Below the pieces are notes generated by a model that did not search any database, was not told where the DNA came from, and saw nothing but the letters and a program-made list of their open reading frames with translations. From an uncultured bacterium (GTDB taxonomy: Bacteria > Cyanobacteriota > Vampirovibrionia > Gastranaerophilales > Gastranaerophilaceae): a stretch of DNA of 11,709 nt. The DNA is taken from contig USGC01000040.1 of assembly GCA_900554095.1 (NCBI GenBank), positions 1 through 11,709 of the forward strand, in the 5' to 3' direction. Within the stretch, counting starts at the first letter, position 1; each line of letters begins with the position of its first letter. Shown here in pieces: positions 1 to 6,573 of this stretch. The translations under genes were made by a program, and so were the position numbers.

Positions 1-406
1 AAAGCTCCCGCGCCTTTTCTATCGCGCCTTTCATTCCGCGCGCGCCGTCGGTCAGCACAAGCTCGGCACCGTATGCTTTCATTAACTGCCTGCGCTCAAC
101 AGACATAGTATCCGGCATAACAATAATTATGCGGTATCCGCGCGCGGCGGCAACAGAGGCAAGGCCGATGCCGGTATTGCCGGAGGTGGGCTCGATGATT
201 ACGGAGCCGGGCTTGAGCTTGTCGGAAGCCTCGGCGTCATCGATCATGGCCTTGGCGATACGGTCCTTGACGGAGCCGGCGGGGTTGAAGTATTCCAGCT
301 TTGCCAGAAGCTTGGCAGAAAGGTCTGCATCCTTCTCGATATGGGTCAGCTCCAGCAGCGGGGTATGGCCGATCAGCTGGTCTGCGGAAGTATAGATCTT
401 GCTCAT
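1..406 (-). CDS. cysK: Cysteine synthase A (O-acetylserine sulfhydrylase), 5' part only
   Basis: PLP-dependent enzyme of the last step of cysteine synthesis, O-acetylserine plus sulfide to cysteine plus acetate, in the cytoplasm. The 135 codons visible read leftwards off the window edge. Seen: the PLP lysine in NPAGSVKDR (Lys47), the substrate/phosphate loop PTSGNTG (73-79) and the following MPDTMSVERR stretch typical of CysK/CysM. The ATG at 404-406 is preceded by GGAGGA at good spacing, so the start is secure. The gene is much richer in GC than everything to its right, and codon use changes inside it: codons 1-80 use only ATC for Ile (8 of 8) and AAG for Lys (8 of 8), while codons 81-135 use no ATC (ATA/ATT only, 4 Ile) and mostly AAA. 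Family assignment is firm; CysK versus CysM cannot be fully settled from the N-terminal half. It probably derives from another organism than the rest of the window. Confidence 0.93.
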   Translation of the reverse strand, partial: MSKIYTSADQLIGHTPLLELTHIEKDADLSAKLLAKLEYFNPAGSVKDRIAKAMIDDAEASDKLKPGSVIIEPTSGNTGIGLASVAAARGYRIIIVMPDTMSVERRQLMKAYGAELVLTDGARGMKGAIEKAREL

Positions 407-487
407 AATGGGTTTCCTCCTGAACGATGTAGGTTCTATATCAAAATTTTATTGTTTGTTTTATAGGTTTCGGTGATCGCTTGCATC

Positions 488-541
488 TTATGTTCTGCCG
501 CGGCGACATCGGAACGGGTGAAGGAATAAATTCACGTTCAT
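488..541 (-). promoter_or_regulatory. Possible leader peptide upstream of cysK
   Basis: A 17-codon reading frame (MNVNLFLHPFRCRRGRT) starts about 22 bases after the predicted transcription start, with AAAGG six bases before its ATG. It contains one Cys codon (codon 12) within an arginine-rich end, and stops about 80 bases before cysK. Cysteine-responsive leader peptides are known upstream of sulfur genes in some Actinobacteria, so a translational attenuator is conceivable. Only one Cys codon is present and no clear terminator hairpin follows, so this is speculative. Confidence 0.25.
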
Positions 542-562
542 TACCAACCTTTCGAGTAGGTA
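542..562. promoter_or_regulatory. Imperfect palindrome at the cysK transcription start
   Basis: Half-sites TACCAAC (542-548) and GTAGGTA (556-562) match as an inverted repeat at six of seven positions around a 7-base centre. The site lies directly downstream of the -10 box, across the expected start point, a classic repressor position. Its form is reminiscent of Rrf2-type (CymR/IscR-like) operators that control cysteine genes in Firmicutes; that identity is an inference. Confidence 0.35.
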
Positions 563-569
563 TATGGGG

Positions 570-598
570 ATTATAAGCCGTATTCCGCCGTTTGTCAA
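570..598 (-). promoter_or_regulatory. Consensus sigma70 promoter for cysK
   Basis: On the minus strand TTGACA (593-598) and TATAAT (570-575) are both perfect and separated by exactly 17 bases. Transcription should start near 563, leaving a leader of about 156 bases before the cysK ATG at 406. A perfect promoter normally implies a gene held down by a repressor or by leader control, fitting the palindrome and small reading frame just downstream. Confidence 0.85.
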
Positions 599-639
599 TA
601 GCCCGGCGGCAATATTTTTATAAAATTTCAAGTGGGAGC
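599..639. other. Composition boundary between GC-rich and AT-rich DNA
   Basis: Bases 599-610 still contain the GC-rich block GCCCGGCGGC, whereas from 611 on the sequence is strongly AT-rich (AATATTTTTATAAAATTT) and stays so to the window end. panD stops at 640 with no terminator hairpin in these 41 bases, as if its natural downstream sequence were missing. Either a chimeric assembly join or the edge of a transferred segment would explain this. Confidence 0.6.
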
Positions 640-996
640 TTAGTGGGTTTCGGTAATCTTATTTTTTTCGTCAACCATCACGATTGTTGGGGCGTAACCT
701 TCCATCTTGTGGGTCTTTAAGTAAGCATAAGATACGATAATAACTTTATCGCCGGGTTGAACTTTCCGTGCTGCTGCACCGTTTAAGCATATACAGCCGC
801 TGTTTTTTTCACCTTTGATTACGTATGTTTGAAATCTTTCTCCATTGTTAATATCAAGGATATCAACTTTTTGCCATTCTTTTATTTTGGCTGCTTCCAT
901 TAATGCTTCGTCTATTGTAATTGAGCCTACATAATTCAAATTTGCATCAGTTACTGTGGCTCTGTGTATCTTTGAAAATAAAAATTCTTGTAACAT
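640..996 (-). CDS. panD: Aspartate 1-decarboxylase (pyruvoyl-dependent)
   Basis: Converts L-aspartate to beta-alanine for pantothenate and coenzyme A synthesis in the cytoplasm. At 118 residues it has the normal length for the family. Seen at the standard positions: Lys9, the self-cleavage site YVGSIT with Gly24-Ser25 (the Ser becomes the pyruvoyl cofactor), Arg54 and Tyr58 in GERFQTY, and the LNGAAAR stretch at 71-77. All known active-site positions are therefore intact and the zymogen should process itself. Start ATG at 994-996 follows GAGGT with about seven bases of spacing. The gene stands alone: a terminator separates it from the GH13 operon upstream, and no other pantothenate gene is in view. 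Its own downstream region is interrupted by the composition boundary near 610. Confidence 0.97.
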   Translation of the reverse strand: MLQEFLFSKIHRATVTDANLNYVGSITIDEALMEAAKIKEWQKVDILDINNGERFQTYVIKGEKNSGCICLNGAAARKVQPGDKVIIVSYAYLKTHKMEGYAPTIVMVDEKNKITETH

Positions 997-1000
997 TTGG

Positions 1001-1022
1001 TTTACCTCGTGAATATTTTATA
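1001..1022 (-). promoter_or_regulatory. panD ribosome-binding site and probable -10 region
   Basis: Reading leftwards, TATAAAA (1016-1022) is a plausible -10 box and the GAGGT Shine-Dalgarno lies between it and the ATG. No convincing -35 is visible in the very AT-rich stretch between this and the terminator at 1064, so the promoter is only a candidate. Confidence 0.3.
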
Positions 1023-1060
1023 TCAAACATATTAAAAAATAAATATTCTTTTCTAAAAAG

Positions 1061-1086
1061 AAATACAACCGATTTTGTCGGTTGTA
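1061..1086 (-). terminator. Rho-independent terminator of the GH13 operon
   Basis: A perfect 9-bp stem, TACAACCGA (1064-1072) with TCGGTTGTA (1078-1086), encloses a 5-base loop. Read on the minus strand it is followed at once by TTTCTTTTTAG. It lies 21 bases past the GH13 stop codon, in the 111-base gap before panD, so it ends the leftward operon and gives panD independent transcription. Confidence 0.8.
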
Positions 1087-1107
1087 CTCTTTGTTTATTT
1101 AATGTGC

Positions 1108-2841
1108 CTAAATGTTTTGCTTATAAACTTTATCTGTATGCTTTTCAATTTCCGGTGTGTCAATTTCAAAAACGTGTATTCTTGAAGGCCCTAAATCCAC
1201 CCGAACTTCTCCCTCTGCGGCTTGGATAATACTTTCTTTACCGTATGACGGAAGTATGTTATACATATCTTGATCGGCTTTCAATGTCGGAACTTTAATA
1301 ACAGCCGCAACTTCACGGTCTATGTTTTTATTTGCAACAACAAATATTGTTTTTCCGTTGTAATGCCGCGCAAATGTTATTACTTGATCATTTTTATCGC
1401 CAAGTTTTTCAAGCTCAATGAATGATCCTTTTGTTAAGACATCTTTGTATTTATCTCTTGCTTTAAATGCTTTTTGTAAGAAGTCTCCTATTTCAGGATT
1501 TTTCCCACCCGGTTTTCTTGATAGATTAAATATGTCGAGTTTGCCTTCGTGAACTGTCATTTCGTGATTGTCAGTCATTGTAACAGGATTATATTTATCT
1601 TTGTATTTATAATTGTAATAATCGCCGCTTTGGTAACCGTCAACAAAATACGGATTTAACATCGGCAGAGTAATTTGAAGGCCTGTTGTTAAGTTGCAGT
1701 AATCAGTGCCTCCATGATACATCGGTGAAATGTCATCGTGAGTGCCGAATGAACCGATTAAAGACTTGCCTCTGTCCAGTCTGTTGGACATTTCAATATT
1801 TTCTTTTGCATAATCTATTAAGGTCGAAGCATTTGGCCATTCATGGAATATGTGGTACTGTCCGTATACCATGTCAAATCCTGCACGTAAAGCATCTTCC
1901 GGCCTGTCATAAGGCATATTTGCCTGAGGTGAGGCGTCTTCATAAGTATAAGTTTCAGCAAGCCAGCCAAATTCAGGGTCGCGCATTCTTGAATAAGGTA
2001 TGATTATATCCCAAAATTCAACGGGTTTTGCACGGGAAACGTCGGCTCTTATACCGTCAATGCCTAACTCTACACACATATCAATGTATTGTTTGTGAAG
2101 TTCTAAAAGTTTTGGATTTAAAGTTCTTTTTCCTTCATCTTCCCAAGGCTGAAACATACGGATATCATTCCAGCCTTGCGGAGTTTTAGCGAGTCCGTCG
2201 CGTTCTTTTGCCATTAATTCAGGTTTTTCTAAGAACATATCATAAGATGCGCAGCTTGGTAAATCAAGCATTACACGAATTCCTCTTTCGTGGCAGGCGT
2301 CGATAAATGCTTTAAACTGTTCTTTTGGTGTTCTCGGGTCGTTAGGCTCAATTAGCATTGGATCTATTTCAAGAAGATCTTTTGGGGCATACAAAGAGCC
2401 GGCTGTACCCATAGCCTTCATTTTTCCAGGTGGATGGATCGGTAATATATGGAATGTGTTAAATCCTAGTTGTTTAACTTCATCCAGCCTTTCTATTGCA
2501 TTTAAAAATGTTCCGTGCTGCTCGCCGTTATCAATATACTCATTTCCGTTAGCGTCTTTTGCATTGAATGTTCTTGGAATTATAGCAAGAATTTTTGCTT
2601 CATTGTTTTGAAACATTTTTCTTAAATCATTACGGTAAGTAACGGCCTGAGGTTTTTCGGCTGGTTTTACTATTGGCGTGTTGATAACAGCTAAGTTTTG
2701 CAAATAAGCGCTGATTAATCCTGATTTTATTGATGCACTATCTACAGCTGGCATGATTTGAGGTTTTGAGGTTGTATCAGCGGTTTGATTAGTCTTTATA
2801 CTATTTATTTTTTGCGTTAATAAATTTGTAGAATTAATCAT
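1108..2841 (-). CDS. GH13 (alpha-amylase clan) glycosidase or glucanotransferase, atypical
   Basis: 577-residue TIM-barrel enzyme expected to act on alpha-glucosidic bonds. Family motifs in order: LPIHPPG (133-139), region I VMLDLPSCAS (190-199, Asp193), region II GIRADVSRAKP (263-273, nucleophile Asp267), region III GWLAET (292-297, acid/base Glu296), region IV SFGTHDD (364-370, His368, Asp369). The three catalytic acids are therefore present, but region I lacks the usual Asn-His. The LPIHPPG and RADxxxxKPxxFW patterns resemble GlgE-type maltosyltransferases more than plain amylases, although the GlgE N-terminal domain is absent. A C-terminal beta domain probably starts near 475. The first 80 residues are polar, without a signal peptide. 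Start ATG follows GAAGG and overlaps the preceding stop as ATGA, so translation is coupled to the 868-residue membrane protein. GH13 membership is confident; substrate and subfamily are unknown. Confidence 0.85.
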   Translation of the reverse strand: MINSTNLLTQKINSIKTNQTADTTSKPQIMPAVDSASIKSGLISAYLQNLAVINTPIVKPAEKPQAVTYRNDLRKMFQNNEAKILAIIPRTFNAKDANGNEYIDNGEQHGTFLNAIERLDEVKQLGFNTFHILPIHPPGKMKAMGTAGSLYAPKDLLEIDPMLIEPNDPRTPKEQFKAFIDACHERGIRVMLDLPSCASYDMFLEKPELMAKERDGLAKTPQGWNDIRMFQPWEDEGKRTLNPKLLELHKQYIDMCVELGIDGIRADVSRAKPVEFWDIIIPYSRMRDPEFGWLAETYTYEDASPQANMPYDRPEDALRAGFDMVYGQYHIFHEWPNASTLIDYAKENIEMSNRLDRGKSLIGSFGTHDDISPMYHGGTDYCNLTTGLQITLPMLNPYFVDGYQSGDYYNYKYKDKYNPVTMTDNHEMTVHEGKLDIFNLSRKPGGKNPEIGDFLQKAFKARDKYKDVLTKGSFIELEKLGDKNDQVITFARHYNGKTIFVVANKNIDREVAAVIKVPTLKADQDMYNILPSYGKESIIQAAEGEVRVDLGPSRIHVFEIDTPEIEKHTDKVYKQNI

Positions 2842-5444
2842 TTTTTTACCTTCTTTTGTGCCGGTTTAATTCTTTCCGGTTCTTTGAGATGTCCGAAGAA
2901 GAATTGTGCTGCTACAGTTAAGCCTAAAAGTACACCGCCAAATTTTGAAAACATCATTAACCATTTTCTTGTATTGTGTTTTTGTTTGCAAGTATTGCGA
3001 ACAAGTTCGTCTATTGCAGTGCCTGTAATATTAAACTTGTACAAATCGGTAGAATGTACAGCAGCACTTTCAGGGAAAGCTTTGTGGCCTTTTTTAGCAA
3101 AGTACTCATAGTTTCCTAATTTTTCAAGACATTCGTAGCGGTATTTGACAAACTCATTATATAAATCAGGTGATATTTTGTTGAATATGGTTTTAGTGTC
3201 TTTCAACAAGTCGTTGCCATAATTCAAATGCATAACTTCTTTATAGAAGGTGGTGTCATTTGGTATATCAATTTTGTTTTCTGTTACACCGCGTTGAACA
3301 TATTTATAGATAACTCGGCCATTTTCTGCGTTGATATTTGAACAGTCTTCGGAATCTAACTCAGCAGTTCTTAAGTAGAAGAACTTATTGAAGTAATCTG
3401 AAGGGTGGCCGCTTATTAATAATAGTTTTGAAAATTCAACAATTTCTTCTTTGATTTCACGAGGGATTTTCTCATGTAATGCCGGGTAGTTAATTGGATT
3501 ACCTGTTGCCACACGTCTGTACATATCAAGTGTATTGATAATTCTGAAGAAGGAGCTTTTTATAGAAATTAATCTATCTGAAGGCATTGCTTTTTGTATT
3601 TCTTTCAAGGAACCGTTTGATATTCTTGGATTTCCATCTTGATGGGAGCCAAGAAGCCGGTTTACTGTGTTAAACATTCCAAACTTATAATCTGCGCTTT
3701 GTAATTTCATAGCAAACGATTCGAAAACGTCATCAACTTGTTTGTCATATGCAGATTTAATATTTTTTCCAAAAGCTTTTTCATTAATAATTTTGTGGTC
3801 AATGTCTTTAGGTAGATTAGCAATTTCTTGGAGCAGTTCAGTCATGACTTTTTTGTAAACTTTGTCATCGCTGGCTATTTCTTCAAACCTTTCTAAAATC
3901 ATTTTTGACGCAAATGGTGCATCCAAATGTGCTTCTGTAATTTCTTCTGGAGTTAAGCTCAGTGTTTTTGTAACGAATTTTCCTGCTGTTGTGTTCCAAA
4001 AATCAGCCGCAATTGTTTCTTGTGCATCGCCGACTTTTCTTATAGCGAATTTATCAAGAACAGTTATGTTAGATTTCAAGCCTGACAGTATTTTTGTAAC
4101 TTCTTGTAAAATACGTTCTGTATTAGAATCAAGAGTTGAAGAAGGGTGGCTTTTTAAGATTTTAAATATAACATTATCATCAGCTTTAGCGGTCAATATG
4201 CCTTTAATTTGATTGAAAATATCTGGTGTGATTTTGCCGGATTTAATTGTTTTGTGAGTTTTGTTGTGGTTAAGTACGCGTTTTATTACTAATTCATTTA
4301 TTGCGCTGTTTGCTCCGTCTAGACCGCGTTTGTTATTGAATTCTTCAAAGAAGCCGCCTTCTTCCATTGCTTCAATCAACTCAGCTTTTGAAGGCATTAT
4401 TATGTCAGTAACACCAACAGGTAAATTATTTGTAAATTCAGTGCGCATTTTAGGTAATAAGCTGTCGATTGTATCTTCATTAACTAAATATAATTCTTTA
4501 TTTAAAATCTTGTTAATGTCTTTTCCTATTGCGCTTTTTGTAATTTCATCAAACCCTGAAGACAGCGCATCTGTAAGCTGTTCAATAATTTCCGGAGTAA
4601 TAGGCTGGTTCCTGTTTACCTGAATAATTTTGTTTACATCGGCGATAGTTTTGTAATCTTTATTTCTTGCAACATGACTGTCAAAGTTTTCCAGTATAGA
4701 GTCTGTGTGCTTGTTTTTAATTATGTGAAGACCTTTTTGAATAGGTTCGGTTAAAACGTTGCAAATCAAGCCGCTCATAACAGGTGTTGCAAAACCTGCT
4801 GTAAGCATCCAAAGCGTATTGTTTTGAATTGCTATTTTTTTCATTTTTTCTTGGATAAACTCTCGTCTGTTTCTAATGTTTCTGGGTACGCCAAGTCTGT
4901 CTCCAATTCGGTTAATCTCTTTGTCGCTATATAAATCCCAAGGTAAAAATTGTGGATCTTGATAGAAGAGTTTTTTACGTCCGAAACTGTCTTCGTATTC
5001 TTGTTGAACATTAAAGCCATGAATTATTTGAGCTGGCCACTGAAGCGCAATTTTAGGCCAGATTGCCATTGAAGCAAAGAAAGAGCCTAATCCGACAAAT
5101 TCCAGTGTTTTACCTAACGGAGCCGGGGTTTTTGACGCAAGATAGCCGGCAATTGCTAAACCGCCAAGTTTCATGCCAACATCGTTCAGCTTACCCAATT
5201 GATGGTCATTTGCATCTCCATTTACGGCACCTTTAAGAGCTTTAAGGTCATACACAAAATCTTTTGCCATGATAGCAGGAGCATTGTAAAAATGACTCTT
5301 TATTAATTTGCCTCTGCCTTTTAAAGGTTTTACAAGAGACTTATTTGATAGTTGTTCTTCAATATCAAAATCAGGCGCCTGTTGTTGTGAAGGCGGAATA
5401 TAATTGTTAATTTTATGTATGTAGTTTGATATTAAATTTGTCAT
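2838..5444 (-). CDS. Large unrecognised membrane protein with long helical middle region
   Basis: 868 residues, no recognised family. Hydrophobic segments sit near 92-103, 115-140 and 208-228, and a last one near 830-851 before a Lys-rich tail. Between the third and fourth lies a region of about 600 residues that is polar, mostly predicted helical and rich in Lys, Ile, Asn and Asp, without obvious repeats. Residues 65-228 align by eye with the 341-residue neighbour: KG-rich loop near 70, FLPWDL (166-171), RIGDRLG (179-185), and LWMLTAG (211-217) as the third membrane segment. It thus looks like the same membrane frame with a greatly enlarged last loop. The N-terminus is polar (ISNYIHKINNY, then Pro/Gln) with no signal peptide. 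Start ATG lies one base after the upstream stop with only a weak GGTG before it, and its stop overlaps the GH13 start, so all three genes are probably made together. No function is assigned. Confidence 0.85.
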   Translation of the reverse strand: MTNLISNYIHKINNYIPPSQQQAPDFDIEEQLSNKSLVKPLKGRGKLIKSHFYNAPAIMAKDFVYDLKALKGAVNGDANDHQLGKLNDVGMKLGGLAIAGYLASKTPAPLGKTLEFVGLGSFFASMAIWPKIALQWPAQIIHGFNVQQEYEDSFGRKKLFYQDPQFLPWDLYSDKEINRIGDRLGVPRNIRNRREFIQEKMKKIAIQNNTLWMLTAGFATPVMSGLICNVLTEPIQKGLHIIKNKHTDSILENFDSHVARNKDYKTIADVNKIIQVNRNQPITPEIIEQLTDALSSGFDEITKSAIGKDINKILNKELYLVNEDTIDSLLPKMRTEFTNNLPVGVTDIIMPSKAELIEAMEEGGFFEEFNNKRGLDGANSAINELVIKRVLNHNKTHKTIKSGKITPDIFNQIKGILTAKADDNVIFKILKSHPSSTLDSNTERILQEVTKILSGLKSNITVLDKFAIRKVGDAQETIAADFWNTTAGKFVTKTLSLTPEEITEAHLDAPFASKMILERFEEIASDDKVYKKVMTELLQEIANLPKDIDHKIINEKAFGKNIKSAYDKQVDDVFESFAMKLQSADYKFGMFNTVNRLLGSHQDGNPRISNGSLKEIQKAMPSDRLISIKSSFFRIINTLDMYRRVATGNPINYPALHEKIPREIKEEIVEFSKLLLISGHPSDYFNKFFYLRTAELDSEDCSNINAENGRVIYKYVQRGVTENKIDIPNDTTFYKEVMHLNYGNDLLKDTKTIFNKISPDLYNEFVKYRYECLEKLGNYEYFAKKGHKAFPESAAVHSTDLYKFNITGTAIDELVRNTCKQKHNTRKWLMMFSKFGGVLLGLTVAAQFFFGHLKEPERIKPAQKKVKK

Positions 5445-5445
5445 A

Positions 5446-6471
5446 TTAGTTCACCACATACTTTCTGTCTTTTTCAATAATTGATGCACTGTCGAGTTTT
5501 GCTGGCTTGTTTGAGCTTGAAAAGGCGTTTATCACACCTATAATCGATGACGCGGCAGCGGTAAATAATAGCACTTTTCCAGCATATTTGCCATTACCTG
5601 ATTTGTCGCCGTGGTAGAATTCTTTTGCACTTTCTTTTAGGCTTGGCCAGAATGTTTCAAGTGATTTTTTAAATTTTTGTGTTTGCCAGAATTTAAAGGT
5701 TGCTGCTTTAAAGAATTTTTCCCAAGGTGTCTGGAATGCTAAGCCAACGCCTGCTGCTGCCCAAAGGTAAGATGAGATATTTGCGGCAACATTTGTTTTA
5801 ACAACGATTTCTTTAATTCTCGGCTTAACTTCCTGATCAGAATCTTTCAAGTTTTTGCCTAAGCCTAGTCTTCTTCCTATTCTGTCAAAATACGCATTTC
5901 TAACCTGGCCTTTCTTGTCGCTCTTGTACAGCAAATCCCAGCGTGGAAATTCGACGCTTTCAAAGACTTTATGGTATTCAATGCTTGTAATATCAGTGTC
6001 GTTAATATCATCAGGTAGTTCATAATTAACTTTTGCATAAGGAAGCTGTGTATCAACACCGGTTAAAACATGCACCGGCACAGTTACGAATGATTTTGAA
6101 ATGTTTTTTGCAAGCCCGTAAAATAATACTCCTAATGCCATTTTGCGGCCTAATTTTGATGCTTGCATTTTATCAAATTCCGGATAATATTTGTTTGCAG
6201 CGTTAAAAACGGATATTAAAGTCAAACTGCCTATCAAATAAGGCACTGTCCCCATTGTTAAAAATTCATAAAAATTAGCATTTTTATTTCCTGTCAAACC
6301 TTTTGCTGGATAAAGGGTGATAGCATTAGTAAATTTATCCATGCCAATTCTAGCGTTTGTCAGAGGATTGTTACTTAAAAGCGTATCGTGATTGTATTTA
6401 AGCTTTTTCTCCTCGGCAGTTTCGGCAGAAAAACTCGTATTATGATTACTGCTATTTATTGGTAAAATCAT
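5446..6471 (-). CDS. Unrecognised multi-pass membrane protein, paralogue of the 868-aa neighbour
   Basis: 341 residues from the ATG at 6469-6471, which has GGAG five bases upstream. An upstream TTG at 6486 would add five residues but leaves that Shine-Dalgarno inside the gene, so the ATG is preferred. Hydrophobic segments lie near 72-90, 110-128, 230-248 and 298-316. Motifs shared with the downstream protein are KGLTGNKNAN (57-66), FPRWDLL (175-181), DRIGRRLG (196-203) and YLWAAAG (235-241), spread over about 200 residues, which indicates common ancestry. The loop between the last two segments is only about 50 residues here. The first 35 residues are polar (INSSNHNTSFSAET) with no signal peptide. 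It is the first gene of the coupled three-gene operon, with a candidate promoter 30-60 bases upstream. No function can be assigned; partnership with the 868-residue protein is inferred from coupling and homology. Confidence 0.83.
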   Translation of the reverse strand: MILPINSSNHNTSFSAETAEEKKLKYNHDTLLSNNPLTNARIGMDKFTNAITLYPAKGLTGNKNANFYEFLTMGTVPYLIGSLTLISVFNAANKYYPEFDKMQASKLGRKMALGVLFYGLAKNISKSFVTVPVHVLTGVDTQLPYAKVNYELPDDINDTDITSIEYHKVFESVEFPRWDLLYKSDKKGQVRNAYFDRIGRRLGLGKNLKDSDQEVKPRIKEIVVKTNVAANISSYLWAAAGVGLAFQTPWEKFFKAATFKFWQTQKFKKSLETFWPSLKESAKEFYHGDKSGNGKYAGKVLLFTAAASSIIGVINAFSSSNKPAKLDSASIIEKDRKYVVN

Positions 6472-6500
6472 TATCACTCCACACAAATTTATGCATGATA

Positions 6501-6547
6501 TTAATAACCGTAAAAGAAATATTTTGTCAGTTTTAAAACTATAGTTT
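6501..6547 (-). promoter_or_regulatory. Candidate promoter with two overlapping palindromes, membrane/GH13 operon
   Basis: On the minus strand CTGACA (6525-6530) and TATTAA (6501-6506) are separated by 18 bases, about 30 bases from the ATG at 6471. Two perfect 12-bp palindromes lie at its upstream edge: AGTTTTAAAACT (6529-6540), touching the -35, and AAACTATAGTTT (6536-6547). They could be an operator or just AT-rich chance. No terminator for uppP is visible in the 102-base gap, so read-through from the kds-uppP operon is also possible. Confidence 0.45.
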
Positions 6548-6573
6548 ACATTTTTTTACATTGAAACAAGCTA

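Noticed and set aside
129..395. Rightward 88-codon frame at the left end
   Set aside because: It lies antisense to the well-supported cysK and reads as a low-complexity shadow of a GC-rich gene.
466..658. Near-identical 13-mers GGTTTCGGTGATC (466-478) and GGTTTCGGTAATC (646-658) on either side of the composition boundary
   Set aside because: Considered as an attachment-site or microhomology repeat, but one copy is coding sequence of panD, they are not at the boundary itself, and no integrase is present.
1558..1575. DNHEM stretch of the GH13 protein (residues 424-428) as catalytic region IV with Asp replaced by Glu
   Set aside because: SFGTHDD at 364-370 has the proper His-Asp pair and lies at the expected distance after region III.
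6472..6486. TTG start adding five residues to the 341-aa membrane protein
   Set aside because: The GGAG Shine-Dalgarno lies inside this extension and is correctly spaced for the ATG at 6471.
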